Shown here one piece after another: positions 35,821 through 45,025 of a stretch of 64,000 bases of DNA. The stretch lies in the NCBI RefSeq assembly GCF_900114095.1, contig NZ_FORV01000001.1, positions 1,116,001 through 1,180,000 of the forward strand. The letters are read 5' to 3'. Made by a program: the position numbers and the translations under genes. The notes under the pieces were generated by a model. It did no database searches. It was not told the DNA's origin and saw only the letters and a program-made list of their open reading frames with translations. This stretch comes from Sphingomonas sp. NFR04 (GTDB taxonomy: Bacteria; Pseudomonadota; Alphaproteobacteria; Sphingomonadales; Sphingomonadaceae). How positions within the stretch are numbered: position 1 is the first letter of the stretch; each line of letters begins with the position of its first letter.

Positions 35821-36293
35821 CTTTTGCCGACCTCGCTGACGTTACCGGCGAATTCCTCGAAGTCCTTCGCCTCGCGGAAATCCTTATACACGCTGGCGAA
35901 ACGGATATAGGCCACCGAATCGAGGCCCTTGAGCGCCTCCATCACCAGCGCGCCGATCCGCTGGGAGGGGATTTCGCTCTCGCCCGTCGTCTCCAATTGC
36001 CGCTGGATGCCGGAGACCAGCCGCTCGATCTGGGCGGGCTGGATCGGCCGCTTGCGGCACGCGGTGGAGACCGAGCGCATCAGCTTCTCGCGCTCGAACG
36101 GCTCGCGCCGCCCCTCGATGCCGTTGGCGCCGCTCTTCACGACGGTCAGGTCGCGCAGCTGGATGCGCTCGAAGGTGGTGAAGCGCGCGCCGCACGCCTC
36201 GCATTGCCGGCGCCTGCGGATCGCCGCCCCGTCGTCGGTGGGGCGGCTATCCTTTACCTGGCTGGCTTCATTGGAACAGAAGGGGCAGCGCAT
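35817..36293 (-). CDS. nrdR: Transcriptional repressor NrdR
   Basis: Zinc-ribbon and ATP-cone regulator of ribonucleotide reductase genes; it senses ATP and dATP. The 158-residue protein has zinc-ribbon cysteines at CPFC (3-6) and CEAC (31-34) and the ATP-cone from about residue 49 to 139 ([21 protein letters not shown]). It is preceded by a family D repeat and glyA on the same strand, and it overlaps trmJ. In many bacteria nrdR follows glyA, so it may be read with glyA. Confidence 0.97.
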   Translation of the reverse strand: MRCPFCSNEASQVKDSRPTDDGAAIRRRRQCEACGARFTTFERIQLRDLTVVKSGANGIEGRREPFEREKLMRSVSTACRKRPIQPAQIERLVSGIQRQLETTGESEIPSQRIGALVMEALKGLDSVAYIRFASVYKDFREAKDFEEFAGNVSEVGKS

Positions 36294-36314
36294 CTCAGTC
36301 CGCCTGAGGGTTGG

Positions 36315-36412
36315 TCACCCTCACCCTTCCCACTTGGCTGCGCCGAGCGGGCCCCTTCCCTCTCCCATTGGGAGAGGGAGGGAGCGCCGAAGGCGCGGAA
36401 GGGTGAGGGTGA
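36315..36412. repeat. Inverted repeat, family D copy 2
   Basis: The outer arms TCACCCTCACCCTTCC/GGAAGGGTGAGGGTGA are perfect over 16 bases. An inner hairpin CCCTCTCCCA-TT-GGGAGAGGG and the paired words GGCTGCGCCGAGC and GCGCCGAAGGCGC lie within. It separates glyA and nrdR on the minus strand. Confidence 0.7.
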
Positions 36413-36421
36413 GCAGCCAGC

Positions 36422-37729
36422 TTAGCCGCCGTAGATCGGGAAGCGTTCGCACAGCGCGCGGACGCGGGCCTTCACATCGGCCTCGACCGCGGCGTCGCCC
36501 GCCTCGCCCTTGGTGCGCAGCCCCTCGAGCACATCCGCGACCATGTTGCCGATCTCGCGGAACTCGGCCGGGCCGAAGCCGCGGGTGGTGCCCGCCGGCG
36601 AGCCGACGCGGATGCCGCTGGTCTTCATCGGCGGCAGCGGATCGTTGGGGATGCCGTTCTTGTTGCAGGTGATCGCCGCGCGCTCCAGCGCCTCGTCGGC
36701 GTCCTTGCCGGTCACGCCCAGCGGGGTGAGGTCGACCAGCGCGAGGTGCGTGTCGGTGCCGCCCGAGACGAGGTTCGCACCGCGCTCCTTCAGCGTCGCC
36801 GCCAGCACCTTGGCGTTCTCGACGACGGCCGCGGCATAGCTCTTGAACTCGGGCTGCAGCGCCTCGCCGAACGCGACCGCCTTGGCGGCGATCACGTGCA
36901 TCAGCGGGCCGCCCTGCAGGCCCGGGAACACCGCCGAGTTGATCTTCTTGGCGATCGCCTCGTCATTGGTCAGGATCATCCCGCCGCGCGGCCCACGCAG
37001 CGTCTTGTGCGTGGTGGTGGTGACGACATGGGCATGGCCGAACGGCGTCGGGTGCACGCCGCCGGCGACCAGGCCGGCGAAGTGCGCCATGTCGACCATG
37101 AACATCGCGCCGACCTCGTCCGCGATCGCGCGGAAGCGGGCGAAATCGATGTGGCGCGGATAGGCCGAGCCACCGGTGATGATCAGCTTGGGCTTGTGCT
37201 CGCGGGCGAGCGCGGCGACCTGGTCATAGTCGATCAGGTGATCGTCGGGGCGGACGCCATACTGGACCGCGTTGAACCACTTGCCGCTCATCGCCGCGCG
37301 GGCGCCGTGGGTCAGGTGGCCGCCGGCATCGAGGCTGAGGCCGAGGATGGTGTCGCCCGGCTTGGTCAGCGCGAGCATCACCGCGCCGTTCGCCTGCGCG
37401 CCGGAGTGCGGCTGGACGTTGGCGAAGTCGCAGCCGAACAGCTGCTTGGCGCGATCGATCGCCAGCTGCTCCACCTCGTCCGACGGGTGGCAGCCCTGAT
37501 AATAGCGCTTGCCCGGATAGCCCTCGGCGTACTTGTTGGTGAATACCGAGCCCTGCGCCTCGAGCACCGCCTTGGAGACGATGTTCTCGCTGGCGATCAG
37601 CTCGATCTGATACTGTTCGCGGGCGAGCTCGTGCTCGACGCCGGCGAACACCGCCGGATCGACTTCGCTCAGGGTTTTGGTGAAGAAGCCATCCGGCTGA
37701 AGGCCTGCCGTAACGGGGTTGGTGCTCAT
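36422..37729 (-). CDS. glyA: Serine hydroxymethyltransferase
   Basis: PLP enzyme that interconverts serine and glycine and charges tetrahydrofolate with one-carbon units. The 435-residue protein has [33 protein letters not shown] split over residues 40-75 as usual, the Schiff-base lysine in [14 protein letters not shown] and the C-terminal [28 protein letters not shown] precedes the ATG at 37729, which overlaps the stop codon of rpiB by four bases, so rpiB and glyA are coupled. It is followed by nrdR. Confidence 0.98.
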   Translation of the reverse strand: MSTNPVTAGLQPDGFFTKTLSEVDPAVFAGVEHELAREQYQIELIASENIVSKAVLEAQGSVFTNKYAEGYPGKRYYQGCHPSDEVEQLAIDRAKQLFGCDFANVQPHSGAQANGAVMLALTKPGDTILGLSLDAGGHLTHGARAAMSGKWFNAVQYGVRPDDHLIDYDQVAALAREHKPKLIITGGSAYPRHIDFARFRAIADEVGAMFMVDMAHFAGLVAGGVHPTPFGHAHVVTTTTHKTLRGPRGGMILTNDEAIAKKINSAVFPGLQGGPLMHVIAAKAVAFGEALQPEFKSYAAAVVENAKVLAATLKERGANLVSGGTDTHLALVDLTPLGVTGKDADEALERAAITCNKNGIPNDPLPPMKTSGIRVGSPAGTTRGFGPAEFREIGNMVADVLEGLRTKGEAGDAAVEADVKARVRALCERFPIYGG

Positions 37730-38178
37730 GCGGGGCTCCTTTCGGGGTTGCTCAGCTTCTCCACGCGGCGGACGTGCCGATCGCCGAGGAAAGCCGTTTC
37801 GAGAAACTGGGTGACGCACGCCTTGGCCATCTCGATGCCGATCATCCGGGCGCCGAGGGCGATGACATTGGCATCGTTATGCTCGCGCGCAAGGCCGGCG
37901 GAGAGCGGCTCGGAGACAAGCGCGCAGCGGGCGGCGGGGTTGCGGTTGACCGCGATCGAGATGCCGATGCCCGATCCGCACAGCGCGATGCCGAAGGCCG
38001 CCTCGCCGGTCTCGATCGCCTTGCCGAGCCGGTAGCCATAGTCGGGATAGTCGACGCTCTCGGGTCCGTTGGTGCCCAGATCGAGCACGTCATGGCCGGA
38101 ACCGCGCAACCAATCGGCGAGTTCTGCCTTCATTCCGTAAGCGGCGTGATCCGAGGCGAGGGCGATGCGATGTGACAT
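37726..38178 (-). CDS. rpiB: Ribose 5-phosphate isomerase B
   Basis: Interconverts ribulose 5-phosphate and ribose 5-phosphate in the pentose phosphate pathway. The 150-residue RpiB/LacAB-type protein has the N-terminal [13 protein letters not shown], the active-site Cys in [10 protein letters not shown] and the phosphate residues in [14 protein letters not shown]. It overlaps glyA by four bases. Divergent from the hendecad lipoprotein gene. Confidence 0.96.
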   Translation of the reverse strand: MSHRIALASDHAAYGMKAELADWLRGSGHDVLDLGTNGPESVDYPDYGYRLGKAIETGEAAFGIALCGSGIGISIAVNRNPAARCALVSEPLSAGLAREHNDANVIALGARMIGIEMAKACVTQFLETAFLGDRHVRRVEKLSNPERSPA

Positions 38179-38231
38179 GGCGCGCCCTCTACGCGCGTGT
38201 GCGCCCGCTGGCTAGACACCCAGGAGACCAT

Positions 38232-38495
38232 ATGCCGAAGACTCTGTCCGTCCTGCTTCCCGCGCTGGCACTCGGCCTCGCCGCCTGCTCGCCGAGCACC
38301 GAAGACCGGGTCGACAACTCGCTCGACCGCACCGGTGATTCGCTCGCCAACGCGGCGGACCGGCTGGGCGATCGGATCGAGAACCGTGCCGATGCCGCCG
38401 GTCGCGCGATCCGTGACGGCGCCGACGATACCGGCGATGCGCTGGCCAACGGCGTGGATCGGACGGGCAACGCGATCGACGACGCAGCGCAATGA
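38232..38495 (+). CDS. Small lipoprotein made of five 11-residue repeats
   Basis: An 87-residue protein with a lipoprotein signal (MPKTLSVLLPALALGLAAC, lipid-bearing Cys19). From residue 32 to 86 it consists of five back-to-back 11-residue repeats of the form D-x-x-G-D-x-I/L-x-N-x-A (starting at Asp32, Asp43, Asp54, Asp65 and Asp76), with a weak sixth at 21-31. Such hendecads form right-handed amphipathic helices or coiled coils. I recognise no family. It is probably tethered to the outer or inner membrane leaflet and could bind membranes or form a filament. CAGGAG lies five bases upstream of the ATG at 38232. Confidence 0.75.
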   Translation: MPKTLSVLLPALALGLAACSPSTEDRVDNSLDRTGDSLANAADRLGDRIENRADAAGRAIRDGADDTGDALANGVDRTGNAIDDAAQ

Positions 38496-38502
38496 TCAAA
38501 AG

Positions 38503-38621
38503 CCCCCTCCCGCCTGCGGGAGGGGGTTGGGGGAGGGTGAGAGAGGGAAGCAGGCGATGCCGGCGCAGATAGAACCTCCACGTCGCACCCTCCCCTAACC
38601 CCTCCCGCAAGCGGGAGGGGG
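38503..38621. repeat. Inverted repeat, family C copy 1
   Basis: Both ends are hairpins (CCCCCTCCCGCCTGCGGG at the left and CCCTCCCGCAAGCGGGAGG at the right) and both are followed inward by mirror words (GGGGTTGGGGGAGGGTG; CACCCTCCCCTAACCCC). It separates the convergent lipoprotein and ABC permease genes. The related copy is at 52278-52387. Confidence 0.75.
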
Positions 38622-38643
38622 ACAAGAGCGGCCAAGGATTACG

Positions 38644-39852
38644 CTACGCCACCGCCTTCTTCCCCCGCTTCGGGCTCCCCGACTTCAACACCCCGCGCCG
38701 GAACAGCCGCGCCGCGATGGTCAGCGTGATCGCCACCCACAGCGACTGCCAGGCGAAGGCGAGCGCATGCGGCCAGAGCTCCGGCGCGTTCGCCGCCCGC
38801 GCCGCCATCGCCATGGGCGAGCTGAACGGCACGATCTCCGCCGCGATCGCCACCCAGCTCTCGGGATTGCCCGCCGCGTAGGAGGCCATCCCGAACATTG
38901 CGAACTGGAAGATGGTGATCGGCAGCGACAGCATCTGGATCTCGCGCTGGGTGGAGGCGAGCGAGCCCACGCCCAGAAACACCGCGCTCTGCAGCAGATA
39001 GGCCATCACGAAATAGCCGATCAGCAGCAACGGGAAGATCGGCCCCACCGCGACGCTCAGGTCGCCGAGCGCCCCCGCCATGCCCGCGGGCATCAGCTTG
39101 GGCAGGTTCGCGACCAGCGTGCCCCAGAAGGCGACGAACAGTAGCGCCGAGCCGAACGCGCCGAGCAGCTTGCCGAAGAACACGCTTTCCAGCGGCACCG
39201 CGGCGGCGAGGATCTCGATCACCTTGTTCGAGCGCTCCTCGGCCATCGCGCCGACGGCCTGGCCCGAGAGCATCAGCGTCACCAGGAAGATCGCGAAGGT
39301 GGAGAAATAGGCCGCCTGCCCACGCCCGCTGACCGTCGGCGCCTGCACGGCGATGGTCTCGAAGCGCGCGGTGCTGCGGACGCCGGGGGCGTGTTCGGCG
39401 CGCAACGTCTGGGTGGCGAGCGCGGCGAGATAGCGCCCTTCCGCCTCGGCACCGGCGCGGCGCAGCACCGTCGGATGATCGAGCGGGCCGTACAGGACGG
39501 CCGCAACCTCGATCGCGTCGGAGTTGAACAGCGCCCGTGCCTGTCGCGCCGCATCGCCCTGCGGCGCTTCCAGCTGCAGCCTGGGCCGCGCGGAATCGCG
39601 GCTGAACACGCTGCGCAGTTCGCGGTCGGCGGCGCGCACGCCGTCCTGCTGGCCGACCGGCGCGATCGCCACGAGGACCTGGCGGGCCTCACCGGCCGCA
39701 CCCGCCGCCTGGCCGCTGAGGCCGCCGATGATGCCGAAGCCGATCATCAGGAGCGGGCTCAGCAGGAAGAGCAGGAAGGTCGGCGTCATCACCGTCGCGG
39801 TGAGATCGCGCCGCGCGATGGTCAGTGCGTGGCGGAGGAAGCGCGGCATCAT
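38644..39852 (-). CDS. ABC-2 type export permease (NatB-like)
   Basis: A 402-residue inner-membrane protein. One helix lies at the N-terminus (TFLLFLLSPLLMIGFGIIGG), then a large extracytoplasmic domain of about 140 residues, then five or six helices with the ABC-2 features MAEERSNKVIEILAAAVP and FFGKLLGAFG. This layout is typical of NatB/YhaP sodium or drug efflux permeases. Its ATG overlaps the stop codon of the ATPase gene by four bases. The exported substrate is unknown. Confidence 0.88.
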   Translation of the reverse strand: MMPRFLRHALTIARRDLTATVMTPTFLLFLLSPLLMIGFGIIGGLSGQAAGAAGEARQVLVAIAPVGQQDGVRAADRELRSVFSRDSARPRLQLEAPQGDAARQARALFNSDAIEVAAVLYGPLDHPTVLRRAGAEAEGRYLAALATQTLRAEHAPGVRSTARFETIAVQAPTVSGRGQAAYFSTFAIFLVTLMLSGQAVGAMAEERSNKVIEILAAAVPLESVFFGKLLGAFGSALLFVAFWGTLVANLPKLMPAGMAGALGDLSVAVGPIFPLLLIGYFVMAYLLQSAVFLGVGSLASTQREIQMLSLPITIFQFAMFGMASYAAGNPESWVAIAAEIVPFSSPMAMAARAANAPELWPHALAFAWQSLWVAITLTIAARLFRRGVLKSGSPKRGKKAVA

Positions 39853-40775
39853 GCGATCGTCTCCGGCTGGTCGGCCAGCGCCTCGGCACCGACGATGCGA
39901 ACGAAGGCGTCGTGCAACCCCGGCCGCTCGATCGAAAGTCCCGAGATGCCGTGCCCGGCGTCGATCAGCCGGACGAGCAGTGCCTCGATGCCGCCGTCGG
40001 GCACGGTGAAGCGCCAGCTGCCGCCCTCACGCACCGCATCGGCCGGCAGCATCGCCCCGATCGCGTCGGCATCGTGGTGCGGCGTGTAGCGCGCCCGCAG
40101 CGGCAGCAGGGCGCGCGCCTCGTCCACCGTCCCCTCGAACCGCACCTTGCCGCCGGCGATCACCGAGATACGCTCGCACAGCCGCTCGGCATGCGCCATC
40201 ACATGGGTGGAGAAGAGGATCGTGGCACCGCGATCGCGCTGGCCGCGGATCAGCAGCTCCAGCCGCTCCTGGTTCACGGGGTCCAGCCCCGAAAAGGGTT
40301 CGTCGAGCACCAGCAAGTCGGGTTCGTGCACCACCGATCCGAGCAGTTGCACCAGCTGCGCCATGCCCTTGGAGAGCTTGCGGATCTTGTCGTCGGCTGC
40401 GTGGCCCAGCCCCGCACCTTCGAGCAACTCCCCTGCCCGTTTGCGCCCGGTCGCCCAGGGTAGGCCACGCAGCGCACCCATGAAGGCGATCGCCTCGCGA
40501 CATTTCATGTTGGGGTAGAGCCCGCGCTCCTCGGGCAGATAGCCGACCTGGTCGCTCCGGTCGCGCGGATGGCGGCTGCCGAGCAAGGTGCGCTCGCCTT
40601 CGTCCGGCTCGATGATGCCGAGCAGCATGCGCAGCGTGGTGGTCTTGCCCGCGCCGTTGGGGCCGAGCACCCCATAGATCAGCCCCTTGGGCACCGCGAT
40701 GCCGACGCCGTCGACGGCACGCCGGTCGCCGAAGCGCTTGACCAGCCCGGAGGCACTGACGGCGAGTTGCTGCAA
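39849..40775 (-). CDS. ABC transporter ATPase (NatA-like)
   Basis: A 308-residue ATPase partner of the NatB-like permease. It has the Walker A motif GPNGAGKTT (about 38-46), the signature-loop variant LSKGM in place of LSGGQ, usual for this family, Walker B LLVLDEPFSGLD and the switch His in FSTHVMAHAE. A C-terminal extension (about 230-308) is typical of NatA-like proteins. It begins with TTG at 40775 with a strong ribosome site (GGGGGAGG) five bases upstream. It is divergent from queG with only 36 bases between the start codons. Confidence 0.9.
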   Translation of the reverse strand: MQQLAVSASGLVKRFGDRRAVDGVGIAVPKGLIYGVLGPNGAGKTTTLRMLLGIIEPDEGERTLLGSRHPRDRSDQVGYLPEERGLYPNMKCREAIAFMGALRGLPWATGRKRAGELLEGAGLGHAADDKIRKLSKGMAQLVQLLGSVVHEPDLLVLDEPFSGLDPVNQERLELLIRGQRDRGATILFSTHVMAHAERLCERISVIAGGKVRFEGTVDEARALLPLRARYTPHHDADAIGAMLPADAVREGGSWRFTVPDGGIEALLVRLIDAGHGISGLSIERPGLHDAFVRIVGAEALADQPETIA

Positions 40776-40811
40776 CGATGCCTCCCCCTAGCAATCCCAA
40801 CGTGGTAGCGG

Positions 40812-41936
40812 GTGCGCGTGCGACAAGACAAGTCCATCGAAGAACGGCTGAAGGCGAAGGCGGCGGAGATCGGCTTCGCGGCCTGCGGCGTCGCGCATGC
40901 CGATGCGGCGCCGCGCACCGCCGAACGACTCCGCCAATGGCTGGACGACGGCGCGCATGGCGACATGCTGTGGATGGAGGAACGCGCCGAGCAGCGCGGC
41001 AGCCCCAGGGGACTTTGGCCCGAGGTGCGCTCCGTGATCGCGCTCGGCATGAGCTACGCCCCCGCCACCGATCCGCTGGCACTGGCGAACGAAGGCGAAG
41101 TCGGCCGCATCTCGGTCTACGCGCAGGGTGCGGACTATCACGACGTGATCAAGCGCCGGCTGAAGGAGTTGGCCCGCTGGCTGGTCGCCGAGGCGCCGGG
41201 CGCGGACGTGAAGGTGTTCGTCGATACCGCGCCGGTGATGGAAAAGCCGCTGTCCGAAGCGGCCGGGCTCGGCTGGCAGGGCAAGCATACCAATCTGGTC
41301 AGCCGCAGCCATGGCAGCTGGCTGTTCCTCGGCGCGATCTACACCACACTCGACCTGTCATCGGATGGCCCGAGCGGCGGCGGCTGCGGCAGCTGCAACG
41401 CCTGCCAAACCGCCTGCCCCACTAACGCCTTCCCCGCTCCCTATCGCATCGATGCGCGCCGGTGCATCTCCTACCTCACCATCGAGAACAAAGGCCCGAT
41501 CCCACGCAAATTGCGCGCAGGGATCGGCAACCGCATCTATGGCTGCGACGACTGCCTGGCGGTGTGCCCGTGGAACAAGTTCGCCGCCGCCGCGCAGGCG
41601 AACCTGGCCTTTCATCCGCGGGCCGAGCTGACTGTCCCCTACCTCGCCGATCTGCTGGCGCTCGACGATGCCAGCTTCCGCGCGGTCTTCGCCGGCTCCC
41701 CGATCAAGCGGATCGGCCGCGACCGGATGGTGCGCAACTGCCTGATCGCGGCGGGCAACAGCGGCAGCGCGCGGCTGGTGGCACCGGTCACGGCGCTGCT
41801 CGACGATCCCGACCCCGTAGTGCGAGGGGCGGCCATTTGGGCGCTTCGGCAACTGGCGCCCGTACGGTGGAAGGAAGAGCGCACGGCGCGGGCGAGCGCG
41901 GAGCCAGATCCTCTCGCACGTGCGGAATGGCAGTAA
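40812..41936 (+). CDS. queG: Epoxyqueuosine reductase
   Basis: Cobalamin-dependent iron-sulfur enzyme that reduces epoxyqueuosine to queuosine in tRNA, the last step of the pathway. The 374-residue protein has the two [4Fe-4S] clusters [12 protein letters not shown] and [28 protein letters not shown] in the cobalamin-binding part and a C-terminal HEAT-like repeat ([20 protein letters not shown]). It starts with GTG at 40812; a second GTG two codons on is possible. The pathway partner queA lies at 58596, not in the same operon. Confidence 0.96.
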   Translation: MRVRQDKSIEERLKAKAAEIGFAACGVAHADAAPRTAERLRQWLDDGAHGDMLWMEERAEQRGSPRGLWPEVRSVIALGMSYAPATDPLALANEGEVGRISVYAQGADYHDVIKRRLKELARWLVAEAPGADVKVFVDTAPVMEKPLSEAAGLGWQGKHTNLVSRSHGSWLFLGAIYTTLDLSSDGPSGGGCGSCNACQTACPTNAFPAPYRIDARRCISYLTIENKGPIPRKLRAGIGNRIYGCDDCLAVCPWNKFAAAAQANLAFHPRAELTVPYLADLLALDDASFRAVFAGSPIKRIGRDRMVRNCLIAAGNSGSARLVAPVTALLDDPDPVVRGAAIWALRQLAPVRWKEERTARASAEPDPLARAEWQ

Positions 41937-42064
41937 CGCGGCAAACCGCGATCGCTGATCGAAAGGATGCGCAGGATAAGCCTATGGTGACTTCCTCGTA
42001 ATTTCTCTGTTTTCGCAGGTGCGGAATCGCGATATTTCGCCCCTTCCACTGGGGGAGACTCGTT

Positions 42065-42325
42065 ATGCGTTTGATTCATGCCTTCGCGTGCTGCCTGATC
42101 GCTTCGCCGGCGCTTGCCGCGCAGACGGCGCCGGCACCTGCCGCGGCCGCGCCGGCGGTCGAAAAGCCGGTTTGCCGCCGCGTGCCTGTCACCGGTTCCA
42201 ACATGGGGAAGCGGGAATGCCACACCCGCGAGGAATGGCGCGCGCTGCAAGGCCGCGAAGATCCTGCCGCCGTCCGCGCCTTGCAGAATCGCTCGCTCGC
42301 GATCGAGGGCAGCAAGAACAGCTGA
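42065..42325 (+). CDS. Small secreted protein with a paired-cysteine motif
   Basis: An 86-residue protein with a signal peptide (MRLIHAFACCLIASPALA) and an Ala/Pro linker. The mature domain holds CRRVPVTGSNMGKRECHTREEW, with two cysteines 16 residues apart that could form a disulfide in the periplasm. The rest is a short helix (DPAAVRALQNRS). Similar short secreted proteins with this motif occur in sphingomonads, but I know no function. A ribosome site (GGGGGAGA) lies about ten bases before the ATG. It precedes rpsD but is not likely to be part of that transcript. Confidence 0.75.
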   Translation: MRLIHAFACCLIASPALAAQTAPAPAAAAPAVEKPVCRRVPVTGSNMGKRECHTREEWRALQGREDPAAVRALQNRSLAIEGSKNS

Positions 42326-42501
42326 ATGCTTGACTCCGCCGGCCTGCCCCGCTAGGCGCGCCGCTTCGCAATTGGCCCCGCACCCCCGGTGAAGCGGTGG
42401 CCCTGCGCTTTTCCCGCAAGAGAAGCACAGGCGAAACCGGGATCGCGATCAGGACGGCTTGCCGCCCGGGTCAACGTCACAGCAATTGGTAAGGAATTGA
42501 C

Positions 42502-43116
42502 ATGTCGAAGCGCTCCAGCGCCAAGCACAAGCTCGATCGCCGCATGGGCGAAAACATCTGGGGTCGTCCGAAGTCCCCGGTGAACAAGCGCGAATACGGT
42601 CCGGGCCAGCACGGTCAGCGCCGCAAGGGCAAGATGTCGGACTTCGGCATCCAGCTGCGCGCCAAGCAGAAGCTCAAGGGCTATTACGGCGACATCACCG
42701 AGAAGCAGTTCAAGCGCTCGTACGAAGACGCTTCGAAGATGAAGGGCGACACCGGTCAGAACCTGATCGGCCTGCTCGAGCAGCGCCTCGACATGATCGT
42801 CTATCGCGCCAAGTTCGCGCCGACGATCTTCGCGGCCCGCCAGCTGGTCAACCACGGCCATGTCCGCGTCGACGGCGAGAAGTGCAACATCGGTTCGCGC
42901 CGCATCAAGCCGGGCCAGGAAATCAGCCTGAGCGGCAAGGCGCAGGAAATGGCGCTGGTCATGGAAGCGCAGAGCCTCGCCGAGCGTGACATCCCCGACT
43001 ATGTCGCGCCGGACGGTGCGGCAAAGGTCACCTTCACCCGCGTGCCGACGCTCGACGAAGTGCCGTACCCGGTGAAGATGGAACCGAACCTGGTCGTCGA
43101 GTTCTACTCGCGCTAA
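42502..43116 (+). CDS. rpsD: 30S ribosomal protein S4
   Basis: Primary 16S rRNA-binding protein of the small subunit and an assembly initiator. The 204-residue protein has the family N-terminus [20 protein letters not shown] and the S4 domain ([31 protein letters not shown]). The zinc-binding cysteines of some S4 proteins are absent, as in the zinc-free type. GTAAGGA precedes the ATG. It is a single-gene unit with its own terminator, as is common in alphaproteobacteria. Confidence 0.98.
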   Translation: MSKRSSAKHKLDRRMGENIWGRPKSPVNKREYGPGQHGQRRKGKMSDFGIQLRAKQKLKGYYGDITEKQFKRSYEDASKMKGDTGQNLIGLLEQRLDMIVYRAKFAPTIFAARQLVNHGHVRVDGEKCNIGSRRIKPGQEISLSGKAQEMALVMEAQSLAERDIPDYVAPDGAAKVTFTRVPTLDEVPYPVKMEPNLVVEFYSR

Positions 43117-43144
43117 TTCGGCTTCCTTCGGGAAACGAGGAACG

Positions 43145-43171
43145 GGGCGGTCCTTCGGGGCCGCCCTTTTT
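43145..43171 (+). terminator. Rho-independent terminator of rpsD
   Basis: A 9-bp stem (43145-43153 with 43158-43166, one T.G wobble) carries the very stable C(UUCG)G tetraloop and is followed by TTTTT. It lies 28 bases after the rpsD stop. Confidence 0.93.
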
Positions 43172-43223
43172 CGTTGTGCGGACCGGCGGGAGTCCGCAGA
43201 ACAGGCGCACCAGGAGGAATTCC

Positions 43224-44843
43224 ATGCGCTTTTCGTTGCTTGCCCTTGCCCTGCTCTCGACCACTGCCGCCGCCCAGGCGCAGACCGCTGCCCCCGCCCT
43301 GTCGCTCGACACGCTGAAGACCGTGACGCAAACGCTGTCGTCCGACGCGTTCGAGGGGCGCAAGCCGACCACGGCGGGCGAGGACAAGACGATCGCCTAT
43401 CTGATCGAGCGCTTCCAGAAGGCGGGGCTCAAGCCCGGCAACAAGGGCCAGTGGGTGCAGGATGTGCCGCTGGTCGAACTCAGCGTGCAGGCGCCCAGCA
43501 AGCTCGCCTTCACCGGCGGCAAGACGCCGGTGTCGCTCGCCTATGGCAGCGAGGCGGTGTTCTCCACCTACCGCGTCACCCCGAAGATCGACCTCAAGGA
43601 CAGCGAGGTCGTGTTCGTCGGCTACGGCATCAACGCGCCCGAGCGCGGCTGGAACGACTATGCCGGGCTCGACGTGAAGGGGAAGACGGTCGTCATCCTG
43701 ATCAACGATCCCGACTGGCAGACGATGACGCTGGACGGTCCGTTCGGCGGCCGGGCGATGACCTATTATGGCCGCTGGACGTACAAGTATGAGGAAGCAG
43801 CGCGCCAGGGTGCGGCGGGCGCGATCATCATCCACGATACCGAGCCGGCCGCCTATGGCTGGGGCGTGGTCGAAAGCAGCTGGGGCGGCCCCAAGCTCGA
43901 GCAGGACACGCCGGGCGACCATGCGGACCAGTCGCAGCTGATCGGCTGGATCCAGCAGGATTCGGCGAAGGCGCTGTTCGCCAGCGCGGGCAAGGATTAT
44001 GCCGCGCTGGTCGAGGCGGCCAAGCACAAGGGCTTCAAGGCGGTGCCGCTGGGGGTGAAGGCATCGGCCAGCTTCGGCGTGGGGATCAAGCGCCAGGCCT
44101 CGAAGAACGTCGTCGGCATCCTGCCCGGCACCGCGAAGCCGGACGAGGTGGTGCTGTTCTCAGCGCATTGGGACCATCTCGGTCACTGCAAGCCGGTGAA
44201 TGGCGACGACATCTGCAACGGCGCGGTCGACAATGCCACCGGCACCGCCGGGCTGGTCGCGCTGGCCGAGGCAAATGCCAAGGCAGGGCCGGCCAAGCGC
44301 AGCATGGTATTCCTGGCGGTGACCGCCGAGGAACAGGGGCTGATCGGCTCGCAATATTATGCCGAGCATCCGGTCTATCCGCTCGCCAAGACCGTCGGCG
44401 GCGTGAACATGGACGGGCTCAACATCCACGGCAAGGCGAAGGACTTCGTGCTGGTCGGCGCCGGCAAGTCCGAGCTGGAAAAGATGGTCAAGCCGCTGGT
44501 CGCCGCCGAGGGCCGGGTGATCGGCGTGGAGTCGACCCCCGAAAAGGGCAGCTATTACCGCTCGGACCATTTCAGCTTCGCCAAGCTCGGCGTGCCGATG
44601 CTCTATGGCGAGAGCGGTGACGATCTGGTCGTCGGGGGCAAGGCGGCGGAGGACTATACCGACCAGCGCTACCACAAGCCCCAGGACGAATATGATCCCA
44701 ACTGGAACTGGGACGGCGCGCTGTCGGACCTGCGGATCTATTACGGCCTGGGCCGCGAACTGGCCGAGGGCAGCAGCTGGCCCAACTGGTTCAAGGACGC
44801 CGAATTCCGCAGCATCCGCGACAAGGCGCGGGCGGGGCAGTAA
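43224..44843 (+). CDS. Exported M28-family zinc peptidase
   Basis: A 539-residue secreted aminopeptidase-type enzyme with a signal peptide (MRFSLLALALLSTTAAAQA). A PA (protease-associated) region lies at about 120-290. The co-catalytic zinc site of family M28 follows: His in SAHWDHLGH, Asp in GAVDNATGTAG, the Glu pair in VTAEEQGLIGS, and the last His in YRSDHFSFAKLG. AGGAGGAATTCC lies directly before the ATG at 43224, which decides the start over an upstream GTG. It stands alone. Cleavage specificity is not visible. Confidence 0.92.
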   Translation: MRFSLLALALLSTTAAAQAQTAAPALSLDTLKTVTQTLSSDAFEGRKPTTAGEDKTIAYLIERFQKAGLKPGNKGQWVQDVPLVELSVQAPSKLAFTGGKTPVSLAYGSEAVFSTYRVTPKIDLKDSEVVFVGYGINAPERGWNDYAGLDVKGKTVVILINDPDWQTMTLDGPFGGRAMTYYGRWTYKYEEAARQGAAGAIIIHDTEPAAYGWGVVESSWGGPKLEQDTPGDHADQSQLIGWIQQDSAKALFASAGKDYAALVEAAKHKGFKAVPLGVKASASFGVGIKRQASKNVVGILPGTAKPDEVVLFSAHWDHLGHCKPVNGDDICNGAVDNATGTAGLVALAEANAKAGPAKRSMVFLAVTAEEQGLIGSQYYAEHPVYPLAKTVGGVNMDGLNIHGKAKDFVLVGAGKSELEKMVKPLVAAEGRVIGVESTPEKGSYYRSDHFSFAKLGVPMLYGESGDDLVVGGKAAEDYTDQRYHKPQDEYDPNWNWDGALSDLRIYYGLGRELAEGSSWPNWFKDAEFRSIRDKARAGQ

Positions 44844-44867
44844 CCCCCGCCTCCCTGACCCTCACCT

Positions 44868-44965
44868 CGTCATTCCCGCGAAGGCGGAAATCCATTTGCC
44901 AGGACGGCGCGGCGCCTGCTGCGAACGCACAGGCCAATGGATCCCGGCCTTCGCGGGGATGACGG
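44868..44965. repeat. Composite two-hairpin repeat, family A copy 5
   Basis: The left arm is ATTCCC-N8-GGAAAT (one base decayed from the perfect form) and the right arm the inverted ATCCC-type form, also with one change. The orientation matches copies 1 and 3. It lies between the M28 peptidase and aguA genes on the same strand. Confidence 0.85.
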
Positions 44966-45025
44966 CCGGGGGTTGGAGGACGCCCGGCCTTTCCCCTGTC
45001 ACGCTACAGGGCTAAAGGCCGCGCC

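Noticed and set aside
40776..40811. A possible riboswitch or preQ1 element ahead of queG.
   Set aside because: Only 36 bases separate queG from the divergent ATPase gene, too little for a known aptamer, and no conserved loop is visible.
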